A stretch of 64,000 bases of DNA, from the NCBI GenBank assembly GCA_910583615.1, contig CAJTXP010000009.1:60728-124727 (forward strand), in the 5' to 3' direction. Source of the stretch: an uncultured Lachnospiraceae bacterium (lineage in GTDB: Bacteria > Bacillota > Clostridia > Lachnospirales > Lachnospiraceae). Position numbers and translations under genes: made by a program. Of this stretch, positions 9,861 through 18,222 are shown piece by piece. The stretch's first letter is position 1, and each line of letters begins with the position of its first letter. The notes below the pieces were generated by a model, which was not told the origin of the DNA, made no database searches, and saw only the letters and a list, made by a program, of their open reading frames with translations.

Positions 9861-11933
9861 ATGAACGTTTACACAACAGACAGTATCCGCAACGTCGTCT
9901 TTTTAGGACACGGCGGGAGCGGTAAGACCAGCCTGGTCGAGGCGATGGCTTACGTTTCCGGACTGACCAGCCGTATTGGGAAGGTTACAGATGGAACGAC
10001 CATCAGTGATTATGATAAGGAAGAGATCAAGCGCAGGTTCTCTATCAATACTTCTGTCGTACCGATCATCTGGAAAGATACAAAGATCAACATTTTAGAT
10101 ACCCCCGGATTTTTTGATTTCGTAGGCGAGGTGGAAGAGGCAGTGGCCGCCGCGGATGCAGCAGTCATTGTGGTATCCGGCAAGGCAGGCGTGGAAGTCG
10201 GGACGGAGAAGGCATGGGAGCTCTGTGAGAAATACAAGCTGCCGCGCATGTTCTTTGTATCGGATATGGATGTGGACAATGCATCCTTCCGTGAAGTGGT
10301 GGAGACGCTGACGGAACTGTACGGTAAGAAGATTGCGCCGTTCTATCAGCCGATCCGTGAGAACGAAAAGTTTGTGGGTTACATAAATGTCATGAAGATG
10401 GCAGGCCGTCGTTTCACCGGCATCGGTACCAGAGAGGATTGTGAGATTCCGGACTACTGTAAGCCGAATCTTGATATCTATCGGGAAGCCATGATGGATG
10501 CGGTGGCGGAGACCAGCGAGGAATTCATGGAGCGTTATTTTGCAGGCGAGGAGTTCTCCGTGGGTGAGATCCGCGCTGCCATGAAGATGAACGTGGATGA
10601 CGGAAGTATTGTTCCGGTATCCATGGGTTCCAGCGTCGAGCTTCGGAACATTCATAATATGCTGAACGATATCGTGGAGCTTCTGCCGTCTCCGGACAAG
10701 AAGGAGTGCGCCGGTATCAACACCAAGACCAACGAGATCTTCCAGGCAGATTATAATTTCTCCAAAGCAAAATCTGCCTATGTGTTCAAGACCATTGCGG
10801 ACCCGTTCATTGGCAAATATTCGCTGATCAAGGTGTGCTCCGGCGTCATCAAATCCGATGATGTACTGTATAATTCTTCTACGGAGACAGAAGAGAAGCT
10901 GAACAAACTCTATGTCATGAGAGGCAACAAGCCCATTGAAGTGAACGAGCTTCATGCAGGAGATATCGGAGCCATCGGAAAAGCCGGCTGCAAGACCGGC
11001 GATACCCTGTCTACGAAGGCGGCGCCGGTGGTATTCGGGAAGACCGAGATCTCCAGACCGTATACTTATATGGCATATAAGGCAAAGAAAAAGGGCGACG
11101 AAGACAAGATTTCCCAGGCACTGGCAAAAATGATGGATGAAGACCTGACCATCAAGGCAGTCAACGATGCGGAGAACCGTCAGACACTGCTCTATGGCAT
11201 GGGAGATCAGCATCTGTCCGTGATCGTAAGTACTCTTGCTGAGAAGTATAAAGTAGAAGTAGAACTGGACAGACCGAAGGTGGCATTCCGCGAGACACTC
11301 CGGAAGAAATCCGATGTGGAATACAAATATAAGAAACAGTCCGGCGGACACGGGCAGTATGGTCATGTAAAGATGACGTTCGAGCCTTCCGGTGATCTGG
11401 AGAATCCGTATGTGTTTGATCAGATGGTTGTAGGCGGAGCCGTGCCGAAGAATTACTTCCCGGCGGTGGAAAAGGGCATTCAGGATTCCGTCACCAAAGG
11501 ACCTCTGGCAGGATATCCGGTGGTCGGAGTGAAAGCAGTTCTTTATGATGGTTCTTATCATCCTGTGGACTCTTCTGAGATGGCGTTTAAAACTGCTGCG
11601 ATCCAGGCATTCAAGAAAGGTTTTATGGAGGCGTCGCCGGTTCTCCTGGAGCCGATCGTAACCATGACAGTTCTTGTTCCGGACAAATATACCGGTGATG
11701 TCATGGGTGACCTGAATAAGAGAAGAGGCCGCGTACTTGGTATGAATCCGGCAGGGGCAGGCAAGACCGAGGTGGTCGCTGATGTACCGATGATGGAGAT
11801 CTTCGGATACAACACGGATCTACGTTCCATGACCGGCGGAAGCGGCGTATATTCTTATGAATTTGCACGCTATGAGCAGGCGCCGTCAGATGTTCAGGAA
11901 AAAGAAGTGGCAGCGAGAGCTGCGGAAGCATAA
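9861..11933 (+). CDS. Elongation factor G-like GTPase (EF-G paralogue)
   Basis: 690 residues with the full EF-G domain plan (G domain, domains II-V). Start at 9861 follows GGAGGAG with good spacing; an upstream in-frame ATG at 9840 overlaps no ribosome site. G1 is GHGGSGKTS and G3 is DTPGFFDF. The G4 position reads SDMD where canonical EF-G has NKMD, so guanine recognition may be altered. The later QSGGHGQYGHV segment is the usual domain IV signature. Such proteins occur beside the true FusA in many Clostridia and their role in translation is unclear. It has its own promoter and a terminator, so it is monocistronic and probably not the housekeeping fusA, which normally sits with rpsL, rpsG and tuf. 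Confidence 0.87.
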   Translation: MNVYTTDSIRNVVFLGHGGSGKTSLVEAMAYVSGLTSRIGKVTDGTTISDYDKEEIKRRFSINTSVVPIIWKDTKINILDTPGFFDFVGEVEEAVAAADAAVIVVSGKAGVEVGTEKAWELCEKYKLPRMFFVSDMDVDNASFREVVETLTELYGKKIAPFYQPIRENEKFVGYINVMKMAGRRFTGIGTREDCEIPDYCKPNLDIYREAMMDAVAETSEEFMERYFAGEEFSVGEIRAAMKMNVDDGSIVPVSMGSSVELRNIHNMLNDIVELLPSPDKKECAGINTKTNEIFQADYNFSKAKSAYVFKTIADPFIGKYSLIKVCSGVIKSDDVLYNSSTETEEKLNKLYVMRGNKPIEVNELHAGDIGAIGKAGCKTGDTLSTKAAPVVFGKTEISRPYTYMAYKAKKKGDEDKISQALAKMMDEDLTIKAVNDAENRQTLLYGMGDQHLSVIVSTLAEKYKVEVELDRPKVAFRETLRKKSDVEYKYKKQSGGHGQYGHVKMTFEPSGDLENPYVFDQMVVGGAVPKNYFPAVEKGIQDSVTKGPLAGYPVVGVKAVLYDGSYHPVDSSEMAFKTAAIQAFKKGFMEASPVLLEPIVTMTVLVPDKYTGDVMGDLNKRRGRVLGMNPAGAGKTEVVADVPMMEIFGYNTDLRSMTGGSGVYSYEFARYEQAPSDVQEKEVAARAAEA

Positions 11934-11938
11934 TATCA

Positions 11939-11971
11939 GAAAGGGGCGTTGTAAAACGCCCCTTTCATTTT
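11939..11971 (+). terminator. Rho-independent terminator of the EF-G-like gene
   Basis: AAAGGGGCGTT pairs with AACGCCCCTTT, followed by CATTTTT. It starts a few bases after the stop codon. Confidence 0.88.
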
Positions 11972-11974
11972 TGC

Positions 11975-12002
11975 GAAAAGCAGCCGGAACAGGCTGCTTT
12001 TC
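11975..12002. other. Second hairpin after the EF-G-like terminator
   Basis: GAAAAGCAGCC and GGCTGCTTTTC form an 11-base-pair stem with a short loop, directly after the terminator T-run. Read from either strand it carries a short T-tract inside the stem, so it could act as a backup terminator. Confidence 0.5.
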
Positions 12003-12015
12003 ACGGAGTGCCGGC

Positions 12016-12140
12016 GGGGTCTGCGTCCCGGGCCTGTGTGCGCTGCGTTCGTATGGAATGTATCGGACACCGAAGCCGTTTTGTCCGCTCCAGTCCACAC
12101 AGCGCTGCAGCGCACACAGGCCCGGGACGCAGACCACCCC
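12016..12140. repeat. Long hairpin repeat element, copy A
   Basis: A 125-base near-perfect palindrome. The arm beginning at 12016 (GGGGTCTGCGTCCCGGGCC...) pairs over about 30 bases with 12107-12140; 27 of these are uninterrupted and a 3-base insertion lies near the outer end. The interior holds a core shared with copies B (37946-38176) and C (47183-47356): CGTATGGAATGTATCGGAC on the left and CTCCAGTCCACACAGCGCTG on the right. The left and right cores are themselves partly complementary, so the whole unit can fold into one long hairpin. No protein is plausible here; open frames across it exist only because of the palindrome. It lies between the EF-G-like terminator and the ClC gene. Confidence 0.85.
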
Positions 12141-12258
12141 ATGAAAAGCAGTATCGGAACAGAAACGGAGGTTAAGAAGTCGCTAAGGAACTCTTGACAC
12201 AGGGGCTTCAGGCGAGGATAATGAGAAAGAAGGTGAAGACGTAAGGGAGTGACCAGTT

Positions 12259-13503
12259 TTGAAAAAATATGCAGAGTTATGTATGGGAAGGGTATGGCTT
12301 CTGACCAGATGGCTGTTGCTGGCCGGGATGACCGGCCTGGTGGTTGGCGTTCTGGGAGGGCTGTTTGGAAGGAGCATCACGGCGGTGACCGATTATCGGG
12401 GAAGCCATCTGTGGATGTTGTATCTGCTTCCTCTGGCCGGACTTGTGATCGTGGGCATGTATAAAATGGACCCGTATAAGACAGGGACGAATCGGGTGCT
12501 GGAGGGCATACAGACCGGAGCCTATATCCCGCTGCGCATGGCGCCTCTGATCGTGGGTTCCACGGTTCTGACTCATGCGTTCGGCGGTTCAGCAGGCCGG
12601 GAAGGTGCGGCGCTCCAGCTGGGCGGAAGCATCTCCGGGACGATTGGAAAATGGCTGAAGCTGGGCGAGTATGACCATCGGATCATGATCATGTCCGGAA
12701 TGAGCGCCGGATTTTCTGCGCTGTTTGGAACGCCTTTGACAGCGACGGTTTTTGCCATGGAGGTGACCAATGTGGGGATCATGCAGTACGCGGCGCTGGT
12801 TCCCTGCTGTGTGGCGTCTCTGGTGGCCAAAGAGATGGCGGAGCTTGTGGGCGCCCATGGGGAGCATTTTCCCCTTCCGTCAGTAGCGGCATTTAACTGG
12901 AAAAATGTGACGCTGGTCATTATCCTGGCGCTCTGCTGCGCGGGAGTCAGCATTCTGTTCTGCACGGTCCTGCATTATACGGAACATATTTATAAAAAAT
13001 GGATTCCCAACGAATGGCTCAGAGTGGTGGCCGGCGGATGCCTGGTGATCCTTATGACGAAGCTTCTGGGGACGACCGATTACCTGGGAGCCGGTATGCC
13101 GGTGATCGAGCTTGCCATGGAGGGAAAGGTCGTTGCAGCGGCATTTCTGCTGAAGATTGTGTTTACCGGGGTGTCTCTTGGAAGCGGCTTCCGGGGAGGC
13201 GAGATCGTTCCCTCTCTTTTTGTGGGCGCCACGTTCGGATGCCTGTTCGGACAGGTGACGGGGATGCCTCCGTCGCTGGCGGCGGCATGCGGCATGGCGT
13301 CGGTCTTCTGCGGGGTGACCAACTGCCCGATTTCATCGCTGCTTCTGAGTTTTGAACTGTTCGGTTTTGGAGACATGTCATTTTTCCTGCTCTCTGTGAG
13401 TATCGCTTATCTGGAGTCGGGATATTATGGACTGTATCACAGTCAGAAGATACTGTATTCCAAAACGAACCTGCAGTTTATCGATACACATACAAAGGAG
13501 TAG
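12259..13503 (+). CDS. ClC family chloride channel or H+/Cl- antiporter
   Basis: A 414-residue polytopic membrane protein that moves chloride or fluoride, possibly in exchange for protons. It starts at TTG 12259, with AAGGGAG about ten bases upstream. The selectivity motifs are visible: GSAGREGA (the GxxGREGP signature with the gating Glu, the final Pro replaced by Ala) and GSGFRGGEIVPS later in the protein. About ten hydrophobic segments can be seen and there is no C-terminal CBS pair. It reads as a single gene between the hairpin element and the zinc-ribbon gene. Whether it is a channel or an antiporter cannot be read with certainty. Confidence 0.88.
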   Translation: MKKYAELCMGRVWLLTRWLLLAGMTGLVVGVLGGLFGRSITAVTDYRGSHLWMLYLLPLAGLVIVGMYKMDPYKTGTNRVLEGIQTGAYIPLRMAPLIVGSTVLTHAFGGSAGREGAALQLGGSISGTIGKWLKLGEYDHRIMIMSGMSAGFSALFGTPLTATVFAMEVTNVGIMQYAALVPCCVASLVAKEMAELVGAHGEHFPLPSVAAFNWKNVTLVIILALCCAGVSILFCTVLHYTEHIYKKWIPNEWLRVVAGGCLVILMTKLLGTTDYLGAGMPVIELAMEGKVVAAAFLLKIVFTGVSLGSGFRGGEIVPSLFVGATFGCLFGQVTGMPPSLAAACGMASVFCGVTNCPISSLLLSFELFGFGDMSFFLLSVSIAYLESGYYGLYHSQKILYSKTNLQFIDTHTKE

Positions 13504-13563
13504 CAGAAAAACATGAACAAAGAATTCTGACTTTGTTATGATACAGGAAAAGATAAGGAGAAT

Positions 13564-13950
13564 ATGGTGAAGGATGTGGTATGTCCGAACTGCCATAAGG
13601 ATGAGTGCCGGATCGTTCGGATTAACGGTGTGAAAGTGAAACAGTGCAGGCACTGCGGGGCTTATTATCAACTGGCAGAAAAAGAAATTGTTACAGAGCG
13701 TGTTGAGAAATATTTACCAGGCTGTAAAGATGCAGCAGGGAATTTTGTGAAATGTCCCAAGTGTGGATGTGCAGATATTAAGAAGATTTCGGAACTGAGT
13801 CTGTGCGAATATATTCTGCTTGAATTTCAGTTCCTGCTGGAAAAACGCAGTCTGAACTGTAACATGGAGGATGCATATTATCTTTGCCGGAATCCGATTT
13901 GCAGATATGTATGGTGGAGCGGTCTGGAGTATCCGGATGATGTATTTTGA
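13564..13950 (+). CDS. Zinc-ribbon protein of unknown function
   Basis: A 128-residue soluble protein with CPNC, CRHCG and CPKCGC pairs spaced as metal-binding knuckles, and one more Cys pair near the C-terminus. I do not recognise the family. AAGGAG ends 3 bases before the ATG at 13564; the next codon, GTG at 13567, has better spacing, so the start may be one residue later. The macrodomain gene follows after 21 bases, so the two probably form one transcription unit. DNA, RNA or protein binding are all possible. Confidence 0.7.
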   Translation: MVKDVVCPNCHKDECRIVRINGVKVKQCRHCGAYYQLAEKEIVTERVEKYLPGCKDAAGNFVKCPKCGCADIKKISELSLCEYILLEFQFLLEKRSLNCNMEDAYYLCRNPICRYVWWSGLEYPDDVF

Positions 13951-13971
13951 ATCAGAAAGAGGAAACGTTTT

Positions 13972-14796
13972 ATGGACAGAAAAGCAACGGCCAGAGAGAC
14001 GCTGGCCATTATGGACAGAGGTTATTATGAAATAAATGGAATCCATGTGGATATCAGGGAACGGCAGGCAGATTCTGTAAAAAGGAGTTTCCTGCTGACA
14101 CCGGAACAGGGAAAGCAGGTGATAAAAGCATATGAGAAAGGTGCAAAAGCACAGAACAGGAAGACGGTTTTTACAACAGAGAACGGTTCTACAGTGGATG
14201 CAATCCTGCATTTTGTCTCAGAAGGAAAATCTGCGGCGGTTCTGAATTTTGCCAGCGCCAAAAATCCCGGAGGCGGATTCATCAACGGGGCCATGGCGCA
14301 GGAGGAGAGTCTGGCAGCCTCGAGCTGTCTGTATCAGACGCAGCTGGCCCATGAAGAATATTATGTGAAAAACAGGGCGTTCCGGTCCATGATGTATACG
14401 GATCATGCCATCTGGTCTCCGGACGTGGTATTTTTCCGTGACGGAAGATTCCGTCTGATGGAGAAGCCGGTGCGTGCGTCTGTACTGACTCTTCCGGCAG
14501 TCAATATGGGACAGGTGCAGCTGAAAGGAGAAGACGTGGCAGAAGCGGAAAAGGTCATGAGGCGGCGTATGGGCCTGTCCCTCGCCATCTTTGCGGATCA
14601 GGGCTGTGAGCATCTGATTCTGGGCGCCTACGGATGCGGCGTATTCCGGAATGATCCGGAAAAAATTGCCGTATGGTGGAAAGAACTTCTGGAAGGAGAT
14701 TTTGCAGGCGTGTTTCAGACGGTGGTCTTTGCCGTGCTGGACCGCTCTTTTGCAGGAACCTGTATTGGAGCTTTTCAGAGGGTTTTTGCCGGATAA
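13972..14796 (+). CDS. PARG-like macrodomain protein (TIGR02452 family)
   Basis: A 274-residue protein of the microbial poly(ADP-ribose) glycohydrolase-like family. The diagnostic segment is present: NFASAKNPGGGFINGAMAQE followed by ESLAASSCLY. It covers the GGG-x(6-8)-QEE catalytic loop of PARG enzymes, with Gln-Glu-Glu at its end. Near the C-terminus, LILGAYGCGVFRNDP is the second ADP-ribose-binding loop of macrodomains. The predicted activity is removal of ADP-ribose from modified macromolecules. AGAGGAAACG lies before the ATG. It probably shares a transcript with the upstream zinc-ribbon gene; no ADP-ribosyltransferase is adjacent. Confidence 0.87.
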   Translation: MDRKATARETLAIMDRGYYEINGIHVDIRERQADSVKRSFLLTPEQGKQVIKAYEKGAKAQNRKTVFTTENGSTVDAILHFVSEGKSAAVLNFASAKNPGGGFINGAMAQEESLAASSCLYQTQLAHEEYYVKNRAFRSMMYTDHAIWSPDVVFFRDGRFRLMEKPVRASVLTLPAVNMGQVQLKGEDVAEAEKVMRRRMGLSLAIFADQGCEHLILGAYGCGVFRNDPEKIAVWWKELLEGDFAGVFQTVVFAVLDRSFAGTCIGAFQRVFAG

Positions 14797-14883
14797 AGCG
14801 GCAGGCAAAGAATTGAAGAGTTTCTGAAAACTGATGCTTAAGACTTTCGTGATTCCAGCGCTGGTAAATCGTTAAAAATCAAT

Positions 14884-14921
14884 GAGATGCAGAAGAGAAC
14901 TTCAGGTTCCCTTCTGCATCA
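14884..14921 (-). terminator. Terminator of the small reverse-strand gene cluster
   Basis: GATGCAGAAG pairs with CTTCTGCATC, with further GAAC/GTTC pairing inside. On the reverse strand it is followed by TCATTGATTTTTAAC. The stem overlaps the last codons of the 14902-15189 gene. Confidence 0.65.
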
Positions 14922-15189
14922 TTTTCTGTGCCTTTCTGAGCGTTTCGTCCATTTTTGCTTTTTCTTTTTCGCTCTTTCCCTCTTTCATGATCTCGAAAAT
15001 CAGCTGAAATTCTTCCTGTGTAAACTGCAGGTTCTGCCTGCCTGCAGAAGCTACGGCGCCAAACAGGATGGGCATGGCCTGCTTCTGGTTCTTTCCCTCG
15101 ATCTGTTCTGCAAGCGTTAAGAGAAAATTAAGCTTTGCAGGAGAGATGTTCCTGATGCGCGGATCCTGGAACCATTCCGGTGCGTTCAT
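14902..15189 (-). CDS. Small conserved hypothetical protein
   Basis: 95 residues, mostly helical and Lys/Glu/Gln-rich, without membrane segment or known motif. The start has a good site (AGGAGG read on the reverse strand, 6-8 bases away). The gene is the last of three reverse-strand small genes (15978 to 14902) and lies 14 bases after the preceding one. The C-terminal half (EKEKAKMDETLRKAQKMM) looks amphipathic. I do not recognise a family. The arrangement next to another helical protein and a Cys/Gly-rich protein resembles small sporulation-associated clusters of Clostridia, but that is only a guess. Confidence 0.65.
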   Translation of the reverse strand: MNAPEWFQDPRIRNISPAKLNFLLTLAEQIEGKNQKQAMPILFGAVASAGRQNLQFTQEEFQLIFEIMKEGKSEKEKAKMDETLRKAQKMMQKGT

Positions 15190-15203
15190 GTGTTATCCTC
15201 CTA

Positions 15204-15527
15204 TTATTCCTTCTGTTCTGATGTGAAGGCAGAAGAAAAGCCTTCAAACATCTCCCGATACATATCCATATTTTCAAACATGTCTGTAAACTGTTCGATC
15301 TGGGACTGTTCTTCCGGAGAAAGGAGTCCCTTCATGCATTTCATGAGATTTCCCATATCCGGAGACTGCTGGACGGGGGGATTCCGGCTGAAATATTCGA
15401 TGGTCTTCTGCAGTTCCGTCCATTTGATATAGATCGCCAGCATTTTCTGCATACCGGCAGGAAGAAAGGGCAGGAAGGCTTTCATCATCTGCAGCTCTTT
15501 TGGAAGAATTGCGTCATCAAATGTCAT
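15204..15527 (-). CDS. Small conserved hypothetical protein, all-helical
   Basis: 107 residues, Met-rich and helical, beginning MTFDDAILPKELQMMKAFLP. No signal peptide or transmembrane segment. It is the middle gene of the reverse-strand trio, 136 bases after the Cys/Gly-rich gene and 14 bases before the next. The repeated amphipathic helices and the pairing with another helical protein suggest that the two may form a complex. No family or function can be named from the sequence. Confidence 0.65.
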   Translation of the reverse strand: MTFDDAILPKELQMMKAFLPFLPAGMQKMLAIYIKWTELQKTIEYFSRNPPVQQSPDMGNLMKCMKGLLSPEEQSQIEQFTDMFENMDMYREMFEGFSSAFTSEQKE

Positions 15528-15663
15528 GGCAGATTACTCCCTGCGTCTTTCTTCAATATATGAACGGCCGTTGGAAATCATGCGGTTTCCAGGGCCGGAA
15601 TCTTACAGAGCCTTTTCAAAGGCAGGAAGGGCGCCATGGACCATGACACCCTTCCACAGCTGC

Positions 15664-15978
15664 TTAGCAGCATCCGCAGTTGTTGTTGCATCCGCATCCG
15701 CAGCCGGAATTGTTGTTGCCGCAGCTTCCGCCGAAGCCATTGCCGCAGAAGAGCAGAAGCAGGATGATCCACCAGCAGCTGTCTCCGCCGAATCCGCTGT
15801 CACAGCCGCAGCCGTTTCCGCCGAAGCCATTGCCGCAGCAGGAGAACAGAAGAAGAATCAGGATCAGGCATCCGCACCCGCTTCCGCCGAATCCCACACT
15901 GTTATTGCCGCATCCGCAGCTGCATCCGCAGTTGTTGTCACAGCCGCAGCCGCAACCATTTCTACTTAAGTCACCCAT
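15664..15978 (-). CDS. Extremely Cys/Gly/Asn-rich small protein with two hydrophobic patches
   Basis: 104 residues, 22 of them Cys, mostly in GCGCGC or NNCGC runs. Two hydrophobic stretches (LILILLLF and WWIILLLLF) interrupt the Cys/Gly-rich sequence, giving a quasi-repeated plan: Cys-rich, hydrophobic, GNGFGG, Cys-rich, hydrophobic, GNGFGG, Cys-rich. The start at 15978 is chosen because GGAGG lies about 9 bases upstream; a longer frame from TTG 15993 would run over that site. Composition suggests a cross-linked or metal-binding coat or envelope protein. Similar low-complexity Cys/Gly proteins occur in spore layers, but the link is an inference. It is the first of three reverse-strand small genes. 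Confidence 0.65.
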   Translation of the reverse strand: MGDLSRNGCGCGCDNNCGCSCGCGNNSVGFGGSGCGCLILILLLFSCCGNGFGGNGCGCDSGFGGDSCWWIILLLLFCGNGFGGSCGNNNSGCGCGCNNNCGCC

Positions 15979-16128
15979 GAAGATAACCTCCAAAAACTAT
16001 TTACACTTCATCATATGCAGAAACGGCTGATTGTGCTATACTAAAACAAAAAAGGACAAAGCAGCATCTGTCCGGACAGGGAACGGTGAGCGGACTGATG
16101 AAAAAACTGTAAGCAGGAGGAAACAGCC

Positions 16129-16926
16129 ATGCCAGCGACCTATGCGCATTATGTGTTTGGGAAAAAGGTATTTCATAAATTACCGGAGAGGATAAAACAG
16201 GAAGTCCGTCAGGGAAAGGATGCATTTCTTCTGGGGCTTCATGGACCGGATCTGTTATTTTATTATCATCCGTTTCATAAGAACCGGATCAATCAGTATG
16301 GAGTATGGATGCATAAGGAGATTGCAGCGGATTTTTTTGACAGGGGAAGAATCTGTTATCGGAAGAATCCGGATCCGCTGCTTCGGGCGTACCTGTATGG
16401 GTTTTTGTGTCATTTTATCCTGGATCATGAATGTCATCCGTTTGTAAACTGTTTTATGGAGGAAAAAGATCTGGGACATCTGACCATAGAGACGGAATTT
16501 GACCGGTATTTGATGGCAGAAGACGGATATGAGCCGCCTGTCTTTGTCCCCATACATCATCTGATCAGCAGGAAACATACCAGGGAACAGATTTCCAGAC
16601 TGTTCGAGGGCGTGACTCCGGAACAGATCCATGTCTGCATCCGGCAGTTCCGCTGGGTTATTACGTTATTTGTATGCCGGAATCCCATAAAAAGGCTGGC
16701 GTTAAAAATAATTTCCAGGGTGGCAGGGCAGGATAAAAGTATCGGCGGCCTGATTATGGATGGAAGCGTTCATCCGATCTGTGCCGGGAGCGACCGTTTT
16801 TTAAAGGAACGCATGGATCATGCGGTCCTGACGGCGGTAGATGAGATACAGAAGTACGGCAGAGTCCTGGAGGTGGGAGGACTTTTGTCGGAACGGCTGT
16901 ATCAGAATTATGAGGAATCGATATAA
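16129..16926 (+). CDS. Zinc-dependent phospholipase C-like protein
   Basis: 265 residues resembling the zinc-dependent phospholipase C / S1-P1 nuclease-like family (PF00882). Conserved features: the N-terminal TYAHYVFGKKV, HGPDLLFYYHPF, and HFILDHECHPFVNCF followed by EFDRYL, with His and Asp residues placed as zinc ligands. No signal peptide is visible, so it probably acts in the cytoplasm or has a diverged role. AGGAGG precedes the ATG. The stop overlaps the start of the transporter gene by one base, so the two are coupled. The substrate is not predictable. Confidence 0.78.
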   Translation: MPATYAHYVFGKKVFHKLPERIKQEVRQGKDAFLLGLHGPDLLFYYHPFHKNRINQYGVWMHKEIAADFFDRGRICYRKNPDPLLRAYLYGFLCHFILDHECHPFVNCFMEEKDLGHLTIETEFDRYLMAEDGYEPPVFVPIHHLISRKHTREQISRLFEGVTPEQIHVCIRQFRWVITLFVCRNPIKRLALKIISRVAGQDKSIGGLIMDGSVHPICAGSDRFLKERMDHAVLTAVDEIQKYGRVLEVGGLLSERLYQNYEESI

Positions 16927-18149
16927 TGCGACTGACGAAAAAAGAACGGGACTGGGTTCTGTATGATGTGGGTAATTCTGCCTTTGTCATGCTGACAGCC
17001 ACAGTGATCCCGATCTATTTTAAAAACGTTGCAGAAGGATCGGGGATGTCTGCGGCGGATTCTACGGCATATTTCAGTTATGCCAGTTCCCTGGTCACTG
17101 TGATTGCGGCAGTTCTTGGCCCGGTCCTTGGAGCCATAGCAGATATCAGGGGCTTTAAAAAGCCTGTGTTTGCCTGCTTTATGGGTGTCGGGGTTCTTGG
17201 GTGTGCGTTACTTGGCACGCCGGCAGGATGGCTTCTGTTCCTTGGAATCTATGTGATTGCCAAGACGGGATATCAGGGAAGCCTGACCTTTTATGATTCC
17301 ATGCTGGCGGACGTAACGACGGAAGATAAGGTAGACCAGGTATCTGCCCATGGATATGCGTGGGGATATATCGGGAGCTGTATTCCCTTTGTCGCCAGTA
17401 TTCTTTTGATCCTGTACGCAGAGCCTGTGGGACTTGGAAGTGCACAGGCAGCTGCACTGGTCTTTCTTTTCAATGCGCTGTGGTGGCTGTTGCTGACGCT
17501 TCCCCTTCTTGGGAGTTTTGAGCAGGTCTGTTATGTGGAGCCGAAGGAGCATCCGGTCAGGGAGAGTTTCGGGCGTCTTTTAAGGGTCATGGAGGATGTG
17601 TGGAAGAACAAACGGATCTTCTGGTTCCTCGCAGCTTTTTTCTTCTATATTGACGGAGTCTATACGATCATTGACATGGCGACTTCTTACGGCAAGGATG
17701 TTGGGATCTCAGATACAGACCTGATGCTGGCGCTTTTACTGACGCAGGTGGTGGCATTCCCGTGCTCCATCCTGTTCGGCAGCCTGGCAAAGAGGATGGA
17801 GAGCGGACGGCTGATCCGGCTTTCCATACTGGGGTATCTGGGTATTGTGCTGTTTGCATTTCAGATGAGCCATGCCTGGGAGTTCTGGTTCCTTGCCGTA
17901 TGCGTGGCGGTTTTTCAGGGAGGGATCCAGGCGCTGTCCCGATCTTATTTTACGAGGATTATTCCGAAAGAACAGGCGGCAGAGTATTTTGGCTTTTATG
18001 ATATCTTCGGAAAAGGAGCGGCGTTCATGGGAACTCTGATGCTCGGAGCGGCGACACAGCTGAGCGGGACGTCGAGGACCGGGATCGGACTTTTGTCCAT
18101 TCTGTTTCTTGCGGGATATGTATTGTTCCGCAGGGCGGAGCGGACATAG
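16926..18149 (+). CDS. MFS transporter, UMF1 / Atg22-like
   Basis: 407 residues with about 12 membrane segments. The N-terminus (WVLYDVGNSAFVMLT) is characteristic of UMF1-family permeases, related to yeast vacuolar Atg22; GLGAI-type DxxG loops (GAIADIRGFKKP) follow. Substrates of bacterial members are mostly unknown; amino-acid or peptide efflux is often proposed. It is translated from an ATG that overlaps the stop of the phospholipase-like gene, and the Memo/AMMECR1 gene follows after 73 bases. Confidence 0.83.
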   Translation: MRLTKKERDWVLYDVGNSAFVMLTATVIPIYFKNVAEGSGMSAADSTAYFSYASSLVTVIAAVLGPVLGAIADIRGFKKPVFACFMGVGVLGCALLGTPAGWLLFLGIYVIAKTGYQGSLTFYDSMLADVTTEDKVDQVSAHGYAWGYIGSCIPFVASILLILYAEPVGLGSAQAAALVFLFNALWWLLLTLPLLGSFEQVCYVEPKEHPVRESFGRLLRVMEDVWKNKRIFWFLAAFFFYIDGVYTIIDMATSYGKDVGISDTDLMLALLLTQVVAFPCSILFGSLAKRMESGRLIRLSILGYLGIVLFAFQMSHAWEFWFLAVCVAVFQGGIQALSRSYFTRIIPKEQAAEYFGFYDIFGKGAAFMGTLMLGAATQLSGTSRTGIGLLSILFLAGYVLFRRAERT

Positions 18150-18222
18150 ATACTGTTGTTTTTCATACCTGCGTCATCGGGATGCCCGGTGCGGACGGAT
18201 AAGAGAGAAGGAGGGTTTGTTT

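Noticed and set aside
10095..11561. 488-residue open frame on the reverse strand inside the EF-G-like gene
   Set aside because: Composition (very rich in His, Arg, Leu and Ile) and lack of any motif fit an antisense shadow of a strongly coding sequence; there is no ribosome site and the forward gene is certain.
11857..12144. Short open frames on both strands of the palindromic element at 12.0 kb
   Set aside because: Both strands give nearly the same Cys/Arg-rich peptide because the DNA is a palindrome; no ribosome site fits.
15526..15969. Ala/Ser/Glu-rich forward open frame opposite the Cys/Gly-rich gene
   Set aside because: It results from the repetitive Gly/Cys codons on the other strand and has no good start site; the reverse frame has an AGGAGG-like site and matching neighbours.
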